A stretch of 64,000 bases of DNA from Acanthosepion lycidas (GCA_963932145.1 OZ010574.1:61428166-61492165), one strand, 5' to 3'; shown: positions 1 through 10,240, counted from the stretch's first letter. Translations and numbers: made by a program. The notes: generated from the letters alone by a model not told the origin.

Positions 1-29
1 CTTTCTCCGTCCGAATGAGCGTTTTGCGG

Positions 30-390
30 AATTCCTTGACTGATGAGGCAGAAAATGTTTCCTGTAGTAGGTTGCCATTTCTTTCTGCGGTAGACTCGTT
101 GCCAACCCAAGCTAAAGAATACAGAGTGCCCTGCTATTCAACCCATAGCTGGAGGAGAAAAGATAGATTCATACCTTTTCCAAGGGTATTTGTGCGTACG
201 TTAATATTAGTTTGGTGCAAAAATAATGACGTCATAATGTCGTTTTTTGATGCTAAAAAATACGTCAAAAAAACGACATTATTACGTCATTATTTTTGCA
301 CCAACCTAATATAACAAACTCGACTGGAATTCGAACTCTGCTCTCCGAGTTCTTATCCCAAGTCGGCAACACAACGCACTTAAACACTTA
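30..390 (-). repeat. SINE-E copy 1 (tRNA-headed repeat), split by a MITE
   Basis: Read on the minus strand, a tRNA-like B box (GTTCGAATTCC) lies near 330 and is followed by a body ending in the segment that reads CCCATAGCTGG on the plus strand and a tail near 30-110. The same head, body and tail recur at 1945-2390 (plus) and 39685-40110 (minus). A palindromic MITE at 207-309 interrupts the body. Classification as a tRNA-derived SINE rests on the box-like motifs and the repeated architecture; no poly(A) tail or target duplication was defined. Confidence 0.55.
207..309. mobile_element. Palindromic mariner-type MITE, copy 1
   Basis: The element begins TTAGGTTGGTGC-like (here TTAGTTTGG) and ends CCAACCTAA, with TA on both sides (205-206 and 310-311), the expected Tc1/mariner target duplication. 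The 103-bp element is almost one inverted repeat around a short centre. It has no coding capacity and must have been mobilised in trans. The terminus closely resembles the human Hsmar1/MADE1 terminus as I know it. Confidence 0.85.
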
Positions 391-394
391 CATC

Positions 395-515
395 ATCAAC
401 AAAACAACTATACTAAACGCCGTCAATATGGCAATGAAGATGAGGACAACAGTCCAAACAATGTAAATAGAGTAAATAGTTATAATACGTCAATCTCAGA
501 AATATAGATAGATGC
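395..515 (+). repeat. SINE-G tail fragment
   Basis: The AAGATGAGGACAACAGTCC segment, the AATGTAAATAG segment and the ending near CTCAGAAATA match the 3' part of the SINE-G copies at 2755-3065 and 54570-54880. The tRNA-like head and hammerhead-like core are missing, so this is a truncated copy. Confidence 0.5.
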
Positions 516-1369
516 TAAAACGTTTTTTGAAAATGACCTAACTGGATGAGATGAACTCTTGCCTTTACGAATCGAATTGATGTAAAATAAATACAAACTA
601 CCATTTTCGGAATTATAACTCGGTTTGCAGGTTACATATTCGGATGAGTCCTGTAACTCATTAAGGTCCTTGATGCCCTACATCTACAGTAGACGGAGCC
701 TTTCTCTCGTCAGGCCGTTCTTTTTTTTTATTGTTCTTCCTTTGAATTGCTTGCCATCTGATTCTAGAGAACTGAACCTACTTTACTATTTAATCCTAGC
801 TGGGGCGGGTGAGATGGATTCAAATCTTCCCCAAAGATATTATTACGGGAAGACTTTCAAAAGCAGCAACAACTAAAATGGGCAGCACATGTAATTTTTT
901 AAAAATGACCTCACTGGATGAGATGAACTTTACGAATCGAATCGATGAAAAATAAACATAAGCTACCATTGCCGCTAATTCCACAAATGTTCAAATTATT
1001 TCCATTCGTTCGACGAGTTGGGACTTTTACAGTTAAAACTCACACTGATACGTCCACGGAGTCGAATCTATCACATTTCTCCCGTATTCCATTTGTAAGG
1101 AGAAACTTTCACTCTCGAAAACTGCTACTTTGTAGAACAGATGTTTTCTTGAATGCCTCTTCAGGTTAAGGGTCAAGTCAATCAAAATTTCGCATCCTTC
1201 TAACTTTTCTAGTATTTCCACCACATAATTCATTCAGAGAGGTTTAACCAAATGCCTCTTCAGCCTTGTACTGGGTGATCTTTAGATTAAAAATAACATT
1301 GTAAACATTGAGTTTTGGATCAGCTTTTGACCATTATTTATACAAGCGACACATTAAATATCAACGAGA
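516..1369. other. Intergenic, scattered repeat fragments
   Basis: A SINE-E fragment (tagctggggcgggtgagatg) lies near 800-850, and the AACTGGATGAGATGAACT type of segment occurs twice (about 538-600 and 908-965). No coding region is supported. Confidence 0.4.
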
Positions 1370-1800
1370 TGGACGCGGTCATAATTGGATTCATCATCTT
1401 CTACATGCCGTGTCCTTTCAGGGCGTGAACGATCATGGTTCGCCATAACGTCTTATCCCTTGTATCACTTACCAACGTTTTTTTTCATTTACCAAGCCTT
1501 CCAACGCTCGATCCACTAAACACACAGCATCGTCAGGCAGGTAGCCAACTTCTTTCCTCTGCCCCTTTTTGCCTTCGTTATGTCCTGTGAGTGTCAAGTT
1601 CACCAAGCCCTCCCTCCTCTTTATGCATTCCACAATTTCAGCTGTCTATTTCAGATCCTGACTACAAATGTTCCTTTTATTACCATTTTCTTTGAGAGTT
1701 CTTCGTTGTTTACGCACTTCGTCCATGGAATTCTCACTATCCTTCTTTCTCTCGGCTGCACTCTTTTGGGAGATTGTTCAGCATTCACTAACATATAAGA
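1370..1800 (-). mobile_element. LINE-B 3' end relic (heavily decayed)
   Basis: The minus strand retains the end of the LINE-B protein: short stretches resemble the terminal 'AMI..VLKGHGT' portion seen intact at 18060-18120, followed downstream by cysteine-poor, frameshifted remnants. The plus strand matches the antisense copy at 41780-42180. The reading frame is destroyed and no catalytic motif is present. Confidence 0.35.
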
Positions 1801-1944
1801 GTATTGGCATCCCTTTGTTTCTAATGAAATTTTCCTGTTTCTTCATACTTTGCTTCGCTTTGGGAAGGTATTTTTTGCTCTCTCAGTGTGTATTCGGATT
1901 CCGATGTCGCATTTTCCATCATCTTCCCAGGTATATTTCAAATT

Positions 1945-2400
1945 GGGTGGAGTAATAAATAGCGGCTCGGATTGAGGTATCGGAGAGCCGAGTTCGAATT
2001 CCAGTGGAATCCATTACATTCACTTACGTGCTCATACACTTGGAAAAGGTATTAATCCTCCTCTTCTCCTCCCCAGCTATGGATAAATACCAGGACAGAC
2101 CGGGTTCTCTAGCCTTGGATGGCAACTGGTCTACCGCAGAAAGAAATGGCAACCTACTGCGGGAAAAAAATCTGCCTCATCGATACATGATTGTATCGAA
2201 AGATACATGATCGCCTAAGCTTGTATCACGCATGCCACATAAATGACTGACTTGTTTGAGGTTGACATCTTTAACAACCTACTGAGGGAAAAAAATCTGC
2301 CTCGTCAGTCATGTATTGAAAGATACATGATCGCCTAAGAATGTATCACACATGGCACATAACTGACTAACTTGTTTGAGGTTGACATCTTTAATTTGTA
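1945..2400 (+). repeat. SINE-E copy 2 with a tandemly duplicated tail
   Basis: This copy is in forward orientation: a tRNA-like head (TAGCGGCTCGG and B box GAGTTCGAATTCC) at 1955-2005, then the body, then the tail with AAATCTGCCTC and GATACATGATCGCC. The tail is repeated: CTTGTTTGAGGTTGACATC occurs at 2251 and again at 2371, a 120-bp period. The duplicated tail may have arisen by slippage during reverse transcription or by unequal exchange. Confidence 0.55.
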
Positions 2401-2754
2401 GTTCATGTCTTGAGCTTCTCTTATTGATATTCTACTTTTTAACAGTAGATAGTCCTTTCTTATCGCTTTCCTTTATTACCTTGTATAGGAGGTCCTGCAG
2501 TTTTCCTTCTGTCTTTGCCATTAACACAGTGTCATTTGTGTATCATATATTGCTAAGATTTTGCCAACCGATAATAAATCCTGGTAGGCCCACCGGCTCC
2601 CTTTGTAAAGCCTCGCTGTAGAGGTTCTATAAGCCCGCTGAGAAGATGCATCCTTGTCCTATGCCCCTTTCTATTTTTGTGCATCAATTCATTTTGTATG
2701 TATATGCAACCTGTTGGCAACCACTATAAGTTCTGGTTTATTCTAAAAAAAACC

Positions 2755-3065
2755 CCAATGGTCCAGTGGATAAAAGCGTTGGTTGATTGATCTTAAAAGT
2801 GCCTTGACCCAAAGAGTTGTGAGATCAATCCCTGTCCTCAGCGGAGAGAACAAAAACTTGGAGAGTGAAGACGAATTAACTGAAACTGAGATATCCAAAC
2901 GTGGAATCTACCACCGTGGTCTAAATAAAGGGTTTGGTTTGAAATTCCAACAAATATCACCTGAAGAAGGCCGAGGCGTACAACGACCGAAACGTCGTGA
3001 ATGAAACAATCAGAACAATGTAGATAGTGTAAATAGTTACAATACCTCATCTCAGAAATATTGAT
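2755..3065 (+). repeat. SINE-G copy 1: tRNA-like head plus hammerhead-like core
   Basis: The head has an A-box-like TGGTCCAGTGGATAAAAGC (2759 onward) and a B-box-like GAGATCAATCC (2820-2831), the spacing of a tRNA-derived Pol III promoter. At 2957-3000 the body holds CTGAAGA, a GGCCG stem with a CGACC partner (one C-A mismatch), then GAAACGTC; the flanks TCAC and GTGA can pair as stem I. The copy ends near CTCAGAAATA. Related copies lie at 11330-11640, 54570-54880 and 60285-60420. Confidence 0.55.
2957..3000 (+). ncRNA. Hammerhead-ribozyme-like motif in SINE-G copy 1
   Basis: Order of elements: TCAC (stem I), CTGAAGA (CUGANGA core), one extra A, GGCCG...CGACC (stem II), GAAAC, GTC (cleavage triplet), GTGA (stem I). 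The extra A between the core and stem II, and the C-A mismatch in stem II, argue against full activity of this copy. Hammerheads are known from Penelope-like retroelements and retrozymes; the assignment here is by motif only. Confidence 0.4.
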
Positions 3066-3204
3066 GTATTCTAACTTCCTTTAGAAATTTATCTAAAAAA
3101 AAATTAAAATAAAAAATAAAAAAATAACGGGAATTCCCGGTGAACTAGAATTACTTTGCAACACAATGATGAGCGTTGGAATCCTCACAGCATTTAGTAT
3201 TATT

Positions 3205-3473
3205 GAAGTTATCATACTTATTATAAAACCCAGGTTGTGTGTGTGTGTGTCTGTATGTTTATATATTGGATCGGATTTCCTATATTTTTCAACCGATTTC
3301 AACAAAACTCCACAGGGCTACGTAAAATTACCTTGCGGTGGTTCTGACAGCGCCAAAAATTGGAAAAACGCAATTGTTTTTGCACGAAATCAATTTGAAA
3401 ACACGATTAAGAGGCATCGCGAGAATGAAAGGGGGACAACTCATATCGAGTTATGCTTATTATAAAACCCAGG

Positions 3474-3506
<33 letters not shown>

Positions 3507-3902
3507 CGTTTATATATGGGATCGGATTTCCTACATTTTTCAACCGATTTCAACAAAACTTCACTTTTTTTTGGCAGGTAGTGTTTCTCATTGTCTTGCA
3601 GACTTTTTTTTCTTTATTTTTACATTCAGAATGCTTTAAAAATTCCATTTACAAGACAATTGTTTATAATAAAATTCTATTCAATCGTTACACTCATAAC
3701 GATTGAAAACAATGTTTTTGTCTGAGTTTGGGTTTGACCAATTCGTAAAACAAAAAACAAAAAAAAAACTAATTAAGACATGCGTGTCCATCAACCTTAA
3801 ACAATAATCTTTGTCGATTTTATTTTTCAATCTTTATGATGGTCGATACTTGATCTATCGCTTAGTGTTACATCCCCGGGCAACGCCGGGCTCTACTGCT
3901 AG
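3205..3902 (+). mobile_element. Helitron-like non-autonomous element, 3' end
   Basis: The segment ends in a short GC hairpin (CCCGG, loop, CCGGG at about 3875-3890) followed by CTACTG and CTAG, with T next in the flank. That is the hairpin plus CTRR ending of Helitrons, which insert between A and T. Internally there is a (GT)n run and a segment near TCGGATTTCCTACATTTTT that is repeated at 3515 and in the inverted copy at 12663-13320. No Rep/helicase coding remains, so it would be non-autonomous; the 5' TC end was not located. Confidence 0.5.
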
Positions 3903-4370
3903 TTCTTTATAAGTTACTATAAGGCTGATCAAATTTATGCTTATCCAAAGTTCGTAATGTTTTTAGTTCTCGTACTTTCAATTTATTATGGAGAAAGTTA
4001 ATTTTATCAGTTTAAGAAGTTTTTTTTATTACCAGCTTTCTCTTAGACAGTTTTGATAAACGGTACAATTTTAATATTTAACTAACATTTTACGAGACTG
4101 GTATATATATAATGATTTACTCAGTGTAATTTAATTGTGCCAAGTGACAAGTGACAAACGTTAAAAAATCATCGTTTCGGGTTACATGATACGGTCGTGC
4201 CCCTAAGTCACCCAAGATGTGTTTAATGTGGGCTGTTTCTTTTTATAAGAACTCCTTTGAGTACTTTGAGTTCTCTTTTCCAAATGAGAATACAGGGAGC
4301 GTAATGGATTTGACGGCATGTGATTGCGCGCCTGTAGTGATGTGATAGTTTATCAATGTGCTTTTTATAT
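3903..4370 (+). repeat. Arm of a ~1.15-kb inverted repeat (partner 12190-12660)
   Basis: The stretch from TCTTTATAAGTTACTATAAG to the segment before the A-run at 4372 reappears as the reverse complement at 12190-12660 with few differences. In the distal copy it runs straight into a mariner-family transposase relic, so here it is probably the 5' flank or 5' end of the same transposon, with the coding part replaced by an A-run and a second Helitron-like end. Confidence 0.6.
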
Positions 4371-4394
4371 TTAAAAAAAAAAAAAAAAAAAAAA

Positions 4395-4527
4395 TTATTA
4401 AGACATGCGTGTCTGTCAACCTTAAACAATAATCTTTGTCAATTTTATTTTTCAGTCTTTATGATGGTCGATACTTGATCTATCTCTTACTGTTACATCC
4501 CCGGGCAACGCCGGGCGCTACTGCTAG
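4395..4527 (+). mobile_element. Helitron-like 3' end, second truncated copy
   Basis: This repeats the last ~130 bp of the element ending at 3902, including AAGACATGCGTGTC, the CCCGGGCAACGCCGGG hairpin and CTAG at 4524-4527 followed by T. It lacks the upstream portion. The different right flank shows that the terminus is a true element boundary. Confidence 0.5.
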
Positions 4528-4529
4528 TC

Positions 4530-5400
4530 GCTAATATTTTTGTCGATATTTACAAACGTTTTGTTCAATTTCGCAAATCAATCGTTGAAATTTGAATAAA
4601 CTGATTTGTTAGGAAAAATATTTTGATAAAAACCCTACTCCGCCTTTTGATAATTTAATTTAATCTTTCATAGGACTTCATGGTAAAATTTCTTTTTTTT
4701 CCTTTTTAACAACGAAACGTAAATTCTTAGGATTTCTTACATACAACATACAACTGGCCATGCGTAAATATTTATTTCTGGAGCTATCTTTTTGAAGCGT
4801 TTGGCCTTGAAATTTGTTTATAGTTCTCGCAATCGCAGGTCGAACTGGAGACTGAATTCTTGTATATATAAATATAGATATGCAAAATATGCAATATTGG
4901 GTTTTTATTAAATAATTATTCGTTATTTTAATCATTAACTTGATTTTTTTAACTAGTGGGAGTATTTTTATGCTAAATAATAAAACTTAATTTTCCCAAA
5001 AAAGTAAATGAAAATTTATTGTACTAAACTACGCACCCTATTATAACCAACTGTACTTTGTAAACCCTTATCTGTTTGCAGTTATCCCCAAAATTTGGTT
5101 TCGATCGGTCAATGTATGTCTATTTTAGAGTGTGAGACGGACGGAATAACGGAGGTCACAGAATTTTATATATTGGTAGGAAGCATCTTGTCTGCTGATT
5201 TCATTGTCGCAGTCAGAGGGTAGTTGTTCGAGTGCTGTAATTTTTTCTTTCATTTTTTTTTTCTTTTGCTATCAGTGGCAGATATTTTGATAAAGAAAGG
5301 GTAAACTAAACAAAGATGAAACCAAATAAAATATTCATTTTTCTTTTAGCTAATATACGCGGCACGAACTAAGAATGGAAGGAAAATGTTTTATCTTTCG
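4530..5400. other. Intergenic, nothing recognised
   Basis: AT-rich sequence with short reading frames on both strands. I see no family match, splice structure or repeated segment that I can support. Confidence 0.4.
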
Positions 5401-5404
5401 ATTC

Positions 5405-6060
5405 TGTTCTGTATTTTTAGCAGATTTTCTTCAATTTTCTTTCTTTGTTTATTTTTTTTTAATTTTCTTCGTTTCCTTTTATTGAATCTTGCGTTTAAAC
5501 TCTGAACACATTTTTGTCAACTTCATTCTGCGGCGATCCGGCTCCATTTATTTATTCTTTCTTTCCCTCATCTTCAATTTTTTTTGTATATCTCCTTTCT
5601 TTTTCTTTCTTTCATCTTCATCTTTTTTTATATCTCTTTTTTCTTTCTTTTTTTCATCTTTATTTCTTTACATTTTCCCTTTATCTTTCTTCTTTTTGCT
5701 TTTTCATTTAATTCATCTTTCTTTCATCCTTTTCCATTTGTACTTTATTCATCAATTTGTTTCTTTCTTTACTCATTTTGCTTCTTTTTCTCTCCATTTT
5801 CTTTCTTCCTTTCTCTTTTCTTTCTTTTTTCATTTATATTTTTATTCATTTTTTTTCTTTATTTTCTATTGGTTGTTTTTTTCACTAATCAGCTTCTTTG
5901 TTTGTTTGTTTCTTTCTTTTTAATAATGTACAGTCTTTTTTTTTTAAGTATTTCACAATTTTCGCTTTCTTTCTTCGTCATTTTTCAGCCGACTTTCTAC
6001 TTCCCTCGGTCTTATGTAAGCATACCGTTGTACATTTTTTTTTTTTTTTGCACTCTCGCT
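5405..6060 (+). repeat. Pyrimidine-rich (TTTC/TTTTC) tract
   Basis: The plus strand is dominated by T with interspersed C in irregular TTTCTTTC and TTCATTT steps for over 600 bp. The long reading frames here translate to runs of Phe, Ser and Leu and are composition artefacts. This is low-complexity sequence. Confidence 0.8.
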
Positions 6061-6620
6061 TTTTATCCTAACATAACCAGATGCATTCCATGAATTACCC
6101 AAAATTACTCCGACTTCTCTATTCCAATAATCACCGAAAAGCAACCTTATCCTACAAAGATCACCAGGAGTTACTCACTGCAATTTTGCCAATGATTATC
6201 GAAAAGCCATAGCACGTATCTTTTCACAGTTATGAATGGTCGACTGAATGGATAGGTTAACTGTCACAGAAGGCGATGCCCCGAAACAATGGTCGATCGC
6301 GTCTGAATAAGGAAGCAGTCAAACAGCAGAATTTCCCAGCGCTTACGTTACTTGTTCTTAAGTCACGTCTTTCAAGTCTCTTTCTCGGACTATTCGGTCG
6401 GGCGCCATGCGGCTTCTGTCAAATTAATTCCTGATCATACACAGAGATGGTGACGCTAAACGGTAGGACAGAATTAAAAACCGGTGAATTGTCCAAGTCG
6501 CCTTTCCAATGATCACAAGAGGTTCCAATGTTATATGAAAGCAGATAAAAAAAAATTAATAACATTCACTGAATTTGATTTTACTTTATATTCTGTTAAT
6601 TTTTTTTTCTTTTCTTTTTC
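6061..6620. other. Intergenic, nothing recognised
   Basis: Mixed-composition sequence without a supported gene or a repeat seen elsewhere in the window. Confidence 0.35.
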
Positions 6621-6629
6621 TTTTTTTTT

Positions 6630-6975
6630 TTTAAATTTTTTTTGGTTGCGTAGTTGAAATTAAATAAGTTCATATCTTTAAGCTTTTGATAGAATCGATT
6701 TTATTTTATTTTTTACGATTTATCAACTCTTTTTGGGTTATTTAAAGTCGGGACATATTTTGGATTGTAAGAAAAAAATTTTGAGAGTGAATACTGCAAT
6801 AACAATTTTTTGGAGATTACAATCATTTTTCCAGGTACAAGTTCTAATATTTAACCCATAGATGGGTGAGTAGATAGATTCATACATTTCCCAGGGTAAT
6901 TTGCGCGTAAGTGAATGCAATGAACTTGACTGAAAATTCCAACGCGTCTCGCCGATTCTGAGTCGAGGTTAGCTG
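6630..6975 (-). repeat. SINE-E / family-H repeat fragment
   Basis: The TTTATCAACTCTTTTTGGG to TTATTTAAAG segment matches family-H copies at 26540-26600 and 25255-25340. It is followed by the ACCCATAGATGGG and TTCATACATTTCCCAGGG parts of SINE-E in minus orientation. Both parts are degenerate. Confidence 0.4.
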
Positions 6976-7234
6976 TAAATTCAACACGATATTTTAAGAA
7001 CACAGAGAAGAATGGTTGAGCTGTTGTTTTTTTTTTTTCCAGCTCATTTTAATGGGACGAAGCGGCAATCAAAGTATTGTTTTGAAACAAATTGTAAATT
7101 TTTTGGTGACGGAATAAAATTCCATTCAAATGTAAGAATCAAGTCAAATACGAAGGTGGTCCTATAAAGTCGCAGCCCAACAAATGTAAACATACAACGA
7201 GACCGTCACCTAGTTTTCCCCTGACCGGGCAGGG

Positions 7235-7499
7235 GTCAATCGTTATCAATCCTACCACCTTATCTTACCACCTCCTCTTTTAATTCATATTTCACACCTG
7301 ATTTTCGTCTTCAGATTTTTGCACAAATCTTCGAGGCAAAAACTGAACTCTCTCTCGTTAATTCTAAAACATCGTTATTACTTTATATAAACTAAATGGT
7401 GCGTAAGGTGTCTGGGGACGCACTGAATGCTGACCGTAAGAAAAGAAACCACATCTTACTAATAACAGAATTTTTTTTAAAATCGAATTCATCCTAAGG
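7235..7499. repeat. 264-bp direct repeat, left copy
   Basis: From GTCAATCGTTATCAATCCT to AATTCATCCTAAGG this sequence recurs in direct orientation at 9042-9304 with only scattered differences. The pair encloses about 1.5 kb including a LINE-A relic. The ends lack the TG...CA of LTRs, so an LTR retrotransposon is not supported; a local duplication or a repeat inserted twice is more likely. Confidence 0.7.
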
Positions 7500-8330
7500 C
7501 TTCCTCACGATTCTCAATCAACTCGGTGTGGACCAAAAAACTGGGAAAGGCACGCTACTCGTTCACAAGAAAACGAAAGATGAACAGTTGTGACACGTCG
7601 AGAAACGATAACACGAACCTTGCTTTCAATATTATAAAACAGTTGCTTTTATTCAGAGGTTCGTTTATTCGATCTTGTTGTGTAGTGAATGGTAATACGA
7701 TAAGGTACCGGAACTCCACGAAGGACAGTCCGTCCCCCACCAAATGACTGCTAATATCGACGAGCAACCAGATATCATCAAAAGCCGGCTAGTTGTCGCT
7801 TGACCTCGAATGCTTTTCTTTATCTACTTGTTCTCTTGTTCTGCTTCGATCACGTGGGTACTACCCAAAATAACCTACTTTTAAAAAAATCCAACTGCTG
7901 GCTTATAAAACAGAAATATTTGAGATTGAGATAAAATCAAACATTCTTCTTCTACGTTGTTGTCCAAATCATAGTGTCACAGCTGAAGTTTGATCTAAAT
8001 CTTTCATTGTATAATATTCGGCCGATACGATTAATCTTGTAGGAGGAAGACGGCGATCTCCTGGAACACAACGCGCTCGTACGTGTCTTGCGTGCAAGGT
8101 ACTCGGAAGAAAACATGTCCGGTCCAAAAGCTACAATATAAGGACAACCTGATCTCATAGCTCAGAGAATTTGCGAGATGAATTTGTGGTTGATGGAAAT
8201 TTCCTAGCCTCAGCCACTCGATAAAATGAGCATGGACGAGAGGACATCAGAAGGGCAACAGAGGTCGACGAGTCGGATGGTCGGGATTTGTTTGGGGCAT
8301 TTTGCGGTAGTAATTTGTGATTATAGAAAG
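7500..8330. other. Sequence between direct repeats, unassigned
   Basis: Short frames on both strands; none shows a recognisable domain. The TCTTTATCTACTTGTTCTC area and the GGTCGACGAGTCGG area show no second copy in the window. Confidence 0.3.
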
Positions 8331-8339
8331 ACGGGGGTA

Positions 8340-9018
8340 CAACTGTTACTAAAAACTGACAGAATTGAATCAATAGCTTCATCTAACGCAATGAAAGTTG
8401 GCTCTCTGTGTTGTGCCAGAAAGTTTTCGTCTGAGTCCATCCTTCAAATCTATAAATCAACCATCCCTCCTTGCATGGAATATTGCTGTTATATATGTTC
8501 TGGTGCACCCGCTTGTATGTTTCGAGGTCCTTAACAAAATCCAGGGACGAATATGCAAGATGAGAGGTCCTGAGCTGGTATTTCGTCTACAATCGCTATT
8601 CCACAGACGTACTGTGGCCTCCCTCTGTCTCTTCTACAAATATTTTCACGGCAACTGTTCCGACGAGCTACTTTCACTGGTTCCCGGAATTTAAACGTGC
8701 TACCAGGCCGGCATCTCGGTCCCACCCTTTCACTCTCAAAACAGTTAAATGTAACCGTCTCTTCTTCTCAAACAGCTTCTTCTCGCGCACTTCTCGTCTG
8801 TGGAACTCCCTTCCTCTTACTTGCTTCCCCGGTGACTATAACCTTCAAATATTCAAGTGTAATGTCAATCGACATCTTCTGATACCTTGATCTTGTTCCT
8901 CGTCCTTTTCTGTATTCTTTCCCCAAATACGCCTCTTTACTCTTGTTCTCAATCCTCCGTAACCCATTGCATTCTAGTGGCACTCTTGACTTGCTTGGGG
9001 TGAATTGCTTTAAGAAAA
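8340..9018 (+). mobile_element. LINE-A reverse transcriptase C-terminal relic, copy 1
   Basis: Plus-strand frames carry VGSLCCARKF, then IYKSTIPPCMEYCCY with SGAP, the post-catalytic C-terminal part of a CR1/Jockey-like non-LTR reverse transcriptase. Downstream frames match the FYKYFHGNCSDEL segment and the WNSLP-like ending. Frameshifts and stops divide the copy, and the RT active site is absent (5' truncated). The 3' end lies near the TGCTTGGGGTGAA segment also seen at 39545. Confidence 0.65.
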
Positions 9019-9041
9019 AAAATCTTCACTAACAGGTTAAA

Positions 9042-9304
9042 GTCAATCGTTATCAATCCTGCCACCTTATCTTACCACCTCCTCTTTTAATTCATATTTC
9101 ACACCTTATTTTCGTCTTCAGATTTTTGCACAAATCTTCAAGGCAAAAACTGAACTCTCTCTCGTTAATTCTAAAACATCGTTATTACTTTATATAAACT
9201 AAATAGTGCGTAAGGTGTCTGGGGACGCACTAAATGCCGACCGTAAGAAAAGAAACCACATCTTACAAATAAGAGATTTTTTAAAAATCGAATTCACCCT
9301 AAGG
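9042..9304. repeat. 264-bp direct repeat, right copy
   Basis: Direct-orientation partner of 7235-7499, sharing the ACCTCCTCTTTTAATTCA segment, the GTGTCTGGGGACGCAC segment and the final CCTAAGG. Confidence 0.7.
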
Positions 9305-9419
9305 AAAGCAGTAAAGTCACTAAAACACAGGGAGTTACTGGGTGCGTGATAATAAGAAAACGGAAGCATTACTGGGGAGCGAGAACAATAGAGGAGTAAC
9401 CAGGAAGACAGTAGATAAC

Positions 9420-10240
9420 GATTGAAATTGCATTTAAGTTTTTGAAGATCAAACTGGAAATTAAGTGGCCGAAAGAGAGTTACACAAGCGAGAAGTGAAA
9501 GAAAAGAAAGTATTAACAGAACTTGCGGTCATACCTAGCCAATTCATCTATAAATTGATGAGATCTTGTTGCCAGTCTAGTACTGCGGTTAAATTCATAA
9601 AGTCTAAGTACCATAACGAAGAGCTCACCCGAACAATTACCATGAAAGTATTTATAGAAAAGACACAGGGAAGCTCTATTAGCGCGGTGGGAAAGTGACA
9701 GAAGTCGAGACGCCAGGTCAGGACCCATAATATTGCTGAGTCTTCTTTGGATTTTATCAAGCATCTCTAAATATGTAGCAGGAGCACCGGACCAGATGTG
9801 ACAGAAATATTCGAGGCATGGACGAATGGTAGACTTATAGATATTTAAGATAGATTCAGGAGAGAAAAACTGTCTAGCACAACACAGTGAACTAACTTTA
9901 TTAGCAATAGACATAGCAATGGATTTAATATAGTCTTTAAAATTCATGTCAGCCGAGAATGTTAGCCCGATAAGACGCAACGAGTGAGTCCCCCGGAGGT
10001 TAACGTAAGCCATACTGATGCATGGTTGAAAGTCGTCTCTCAGATTATTAAGAGAGAGTTGTTTTGTTTTGGAGGTCTTAAAATTAACAGGCCATCCTTT
10101 GCTCTAGTTAACAACAGACTGTAGGTTATTTTTGACATCAGCCACTAATTTGACCTTATCGATTTGATCAGGCTTACTATCGAGACAGGAGTAAATGGCT
10201 GTGTTATCAGCATAGATATGAGAGCTGATTTTTTTTTTTA
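9420..10240 (-). mobile_element. LINE-A relic, copy 2, retaining part of the RT active-site region
   Basis: This is the longest LINE-A copy. On the minus strand it begins with HIYADNTAIYSCL (10225-10185), the RT motif C box with YADD changed to YADN, so the second catalytic aspartate is lost. A 166-residue frame follows (10013-9513) with FSADMNFKDYIKSIAM, SSLCCARQFF, IYKSTIRPCLEYFCHIWSGAP, LDKIQRRL, and FYKYFHGNCSGELF. The family is a CR1/Jockey-like non-LTR retrotransposon with an RT acting in target-primed reverse transcription. The copy is 5' truncated and dead. Confidence 0.7.

Noticed and set aside
36..60. Hammerhead core in SINE-E (CTGATGAGGCAG)
   Set aside because: CTGAYGA is present in several copies, but no stem II followed by GAAA can be formed; the following sequence is not conserved as a ribozyme.
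5489..6093. 144- and 169-codon frames rich in Phe, Ser and Leu
   Set aside because: They lie in a T/C-rich low-complexity tract; composition alone keeps the frames open.
7235..9304. LTR retrotransposon
   Set aside because: The direct repeats lack TG/CA ends, and no gag, protease, integrase or primer-binding site was seen.
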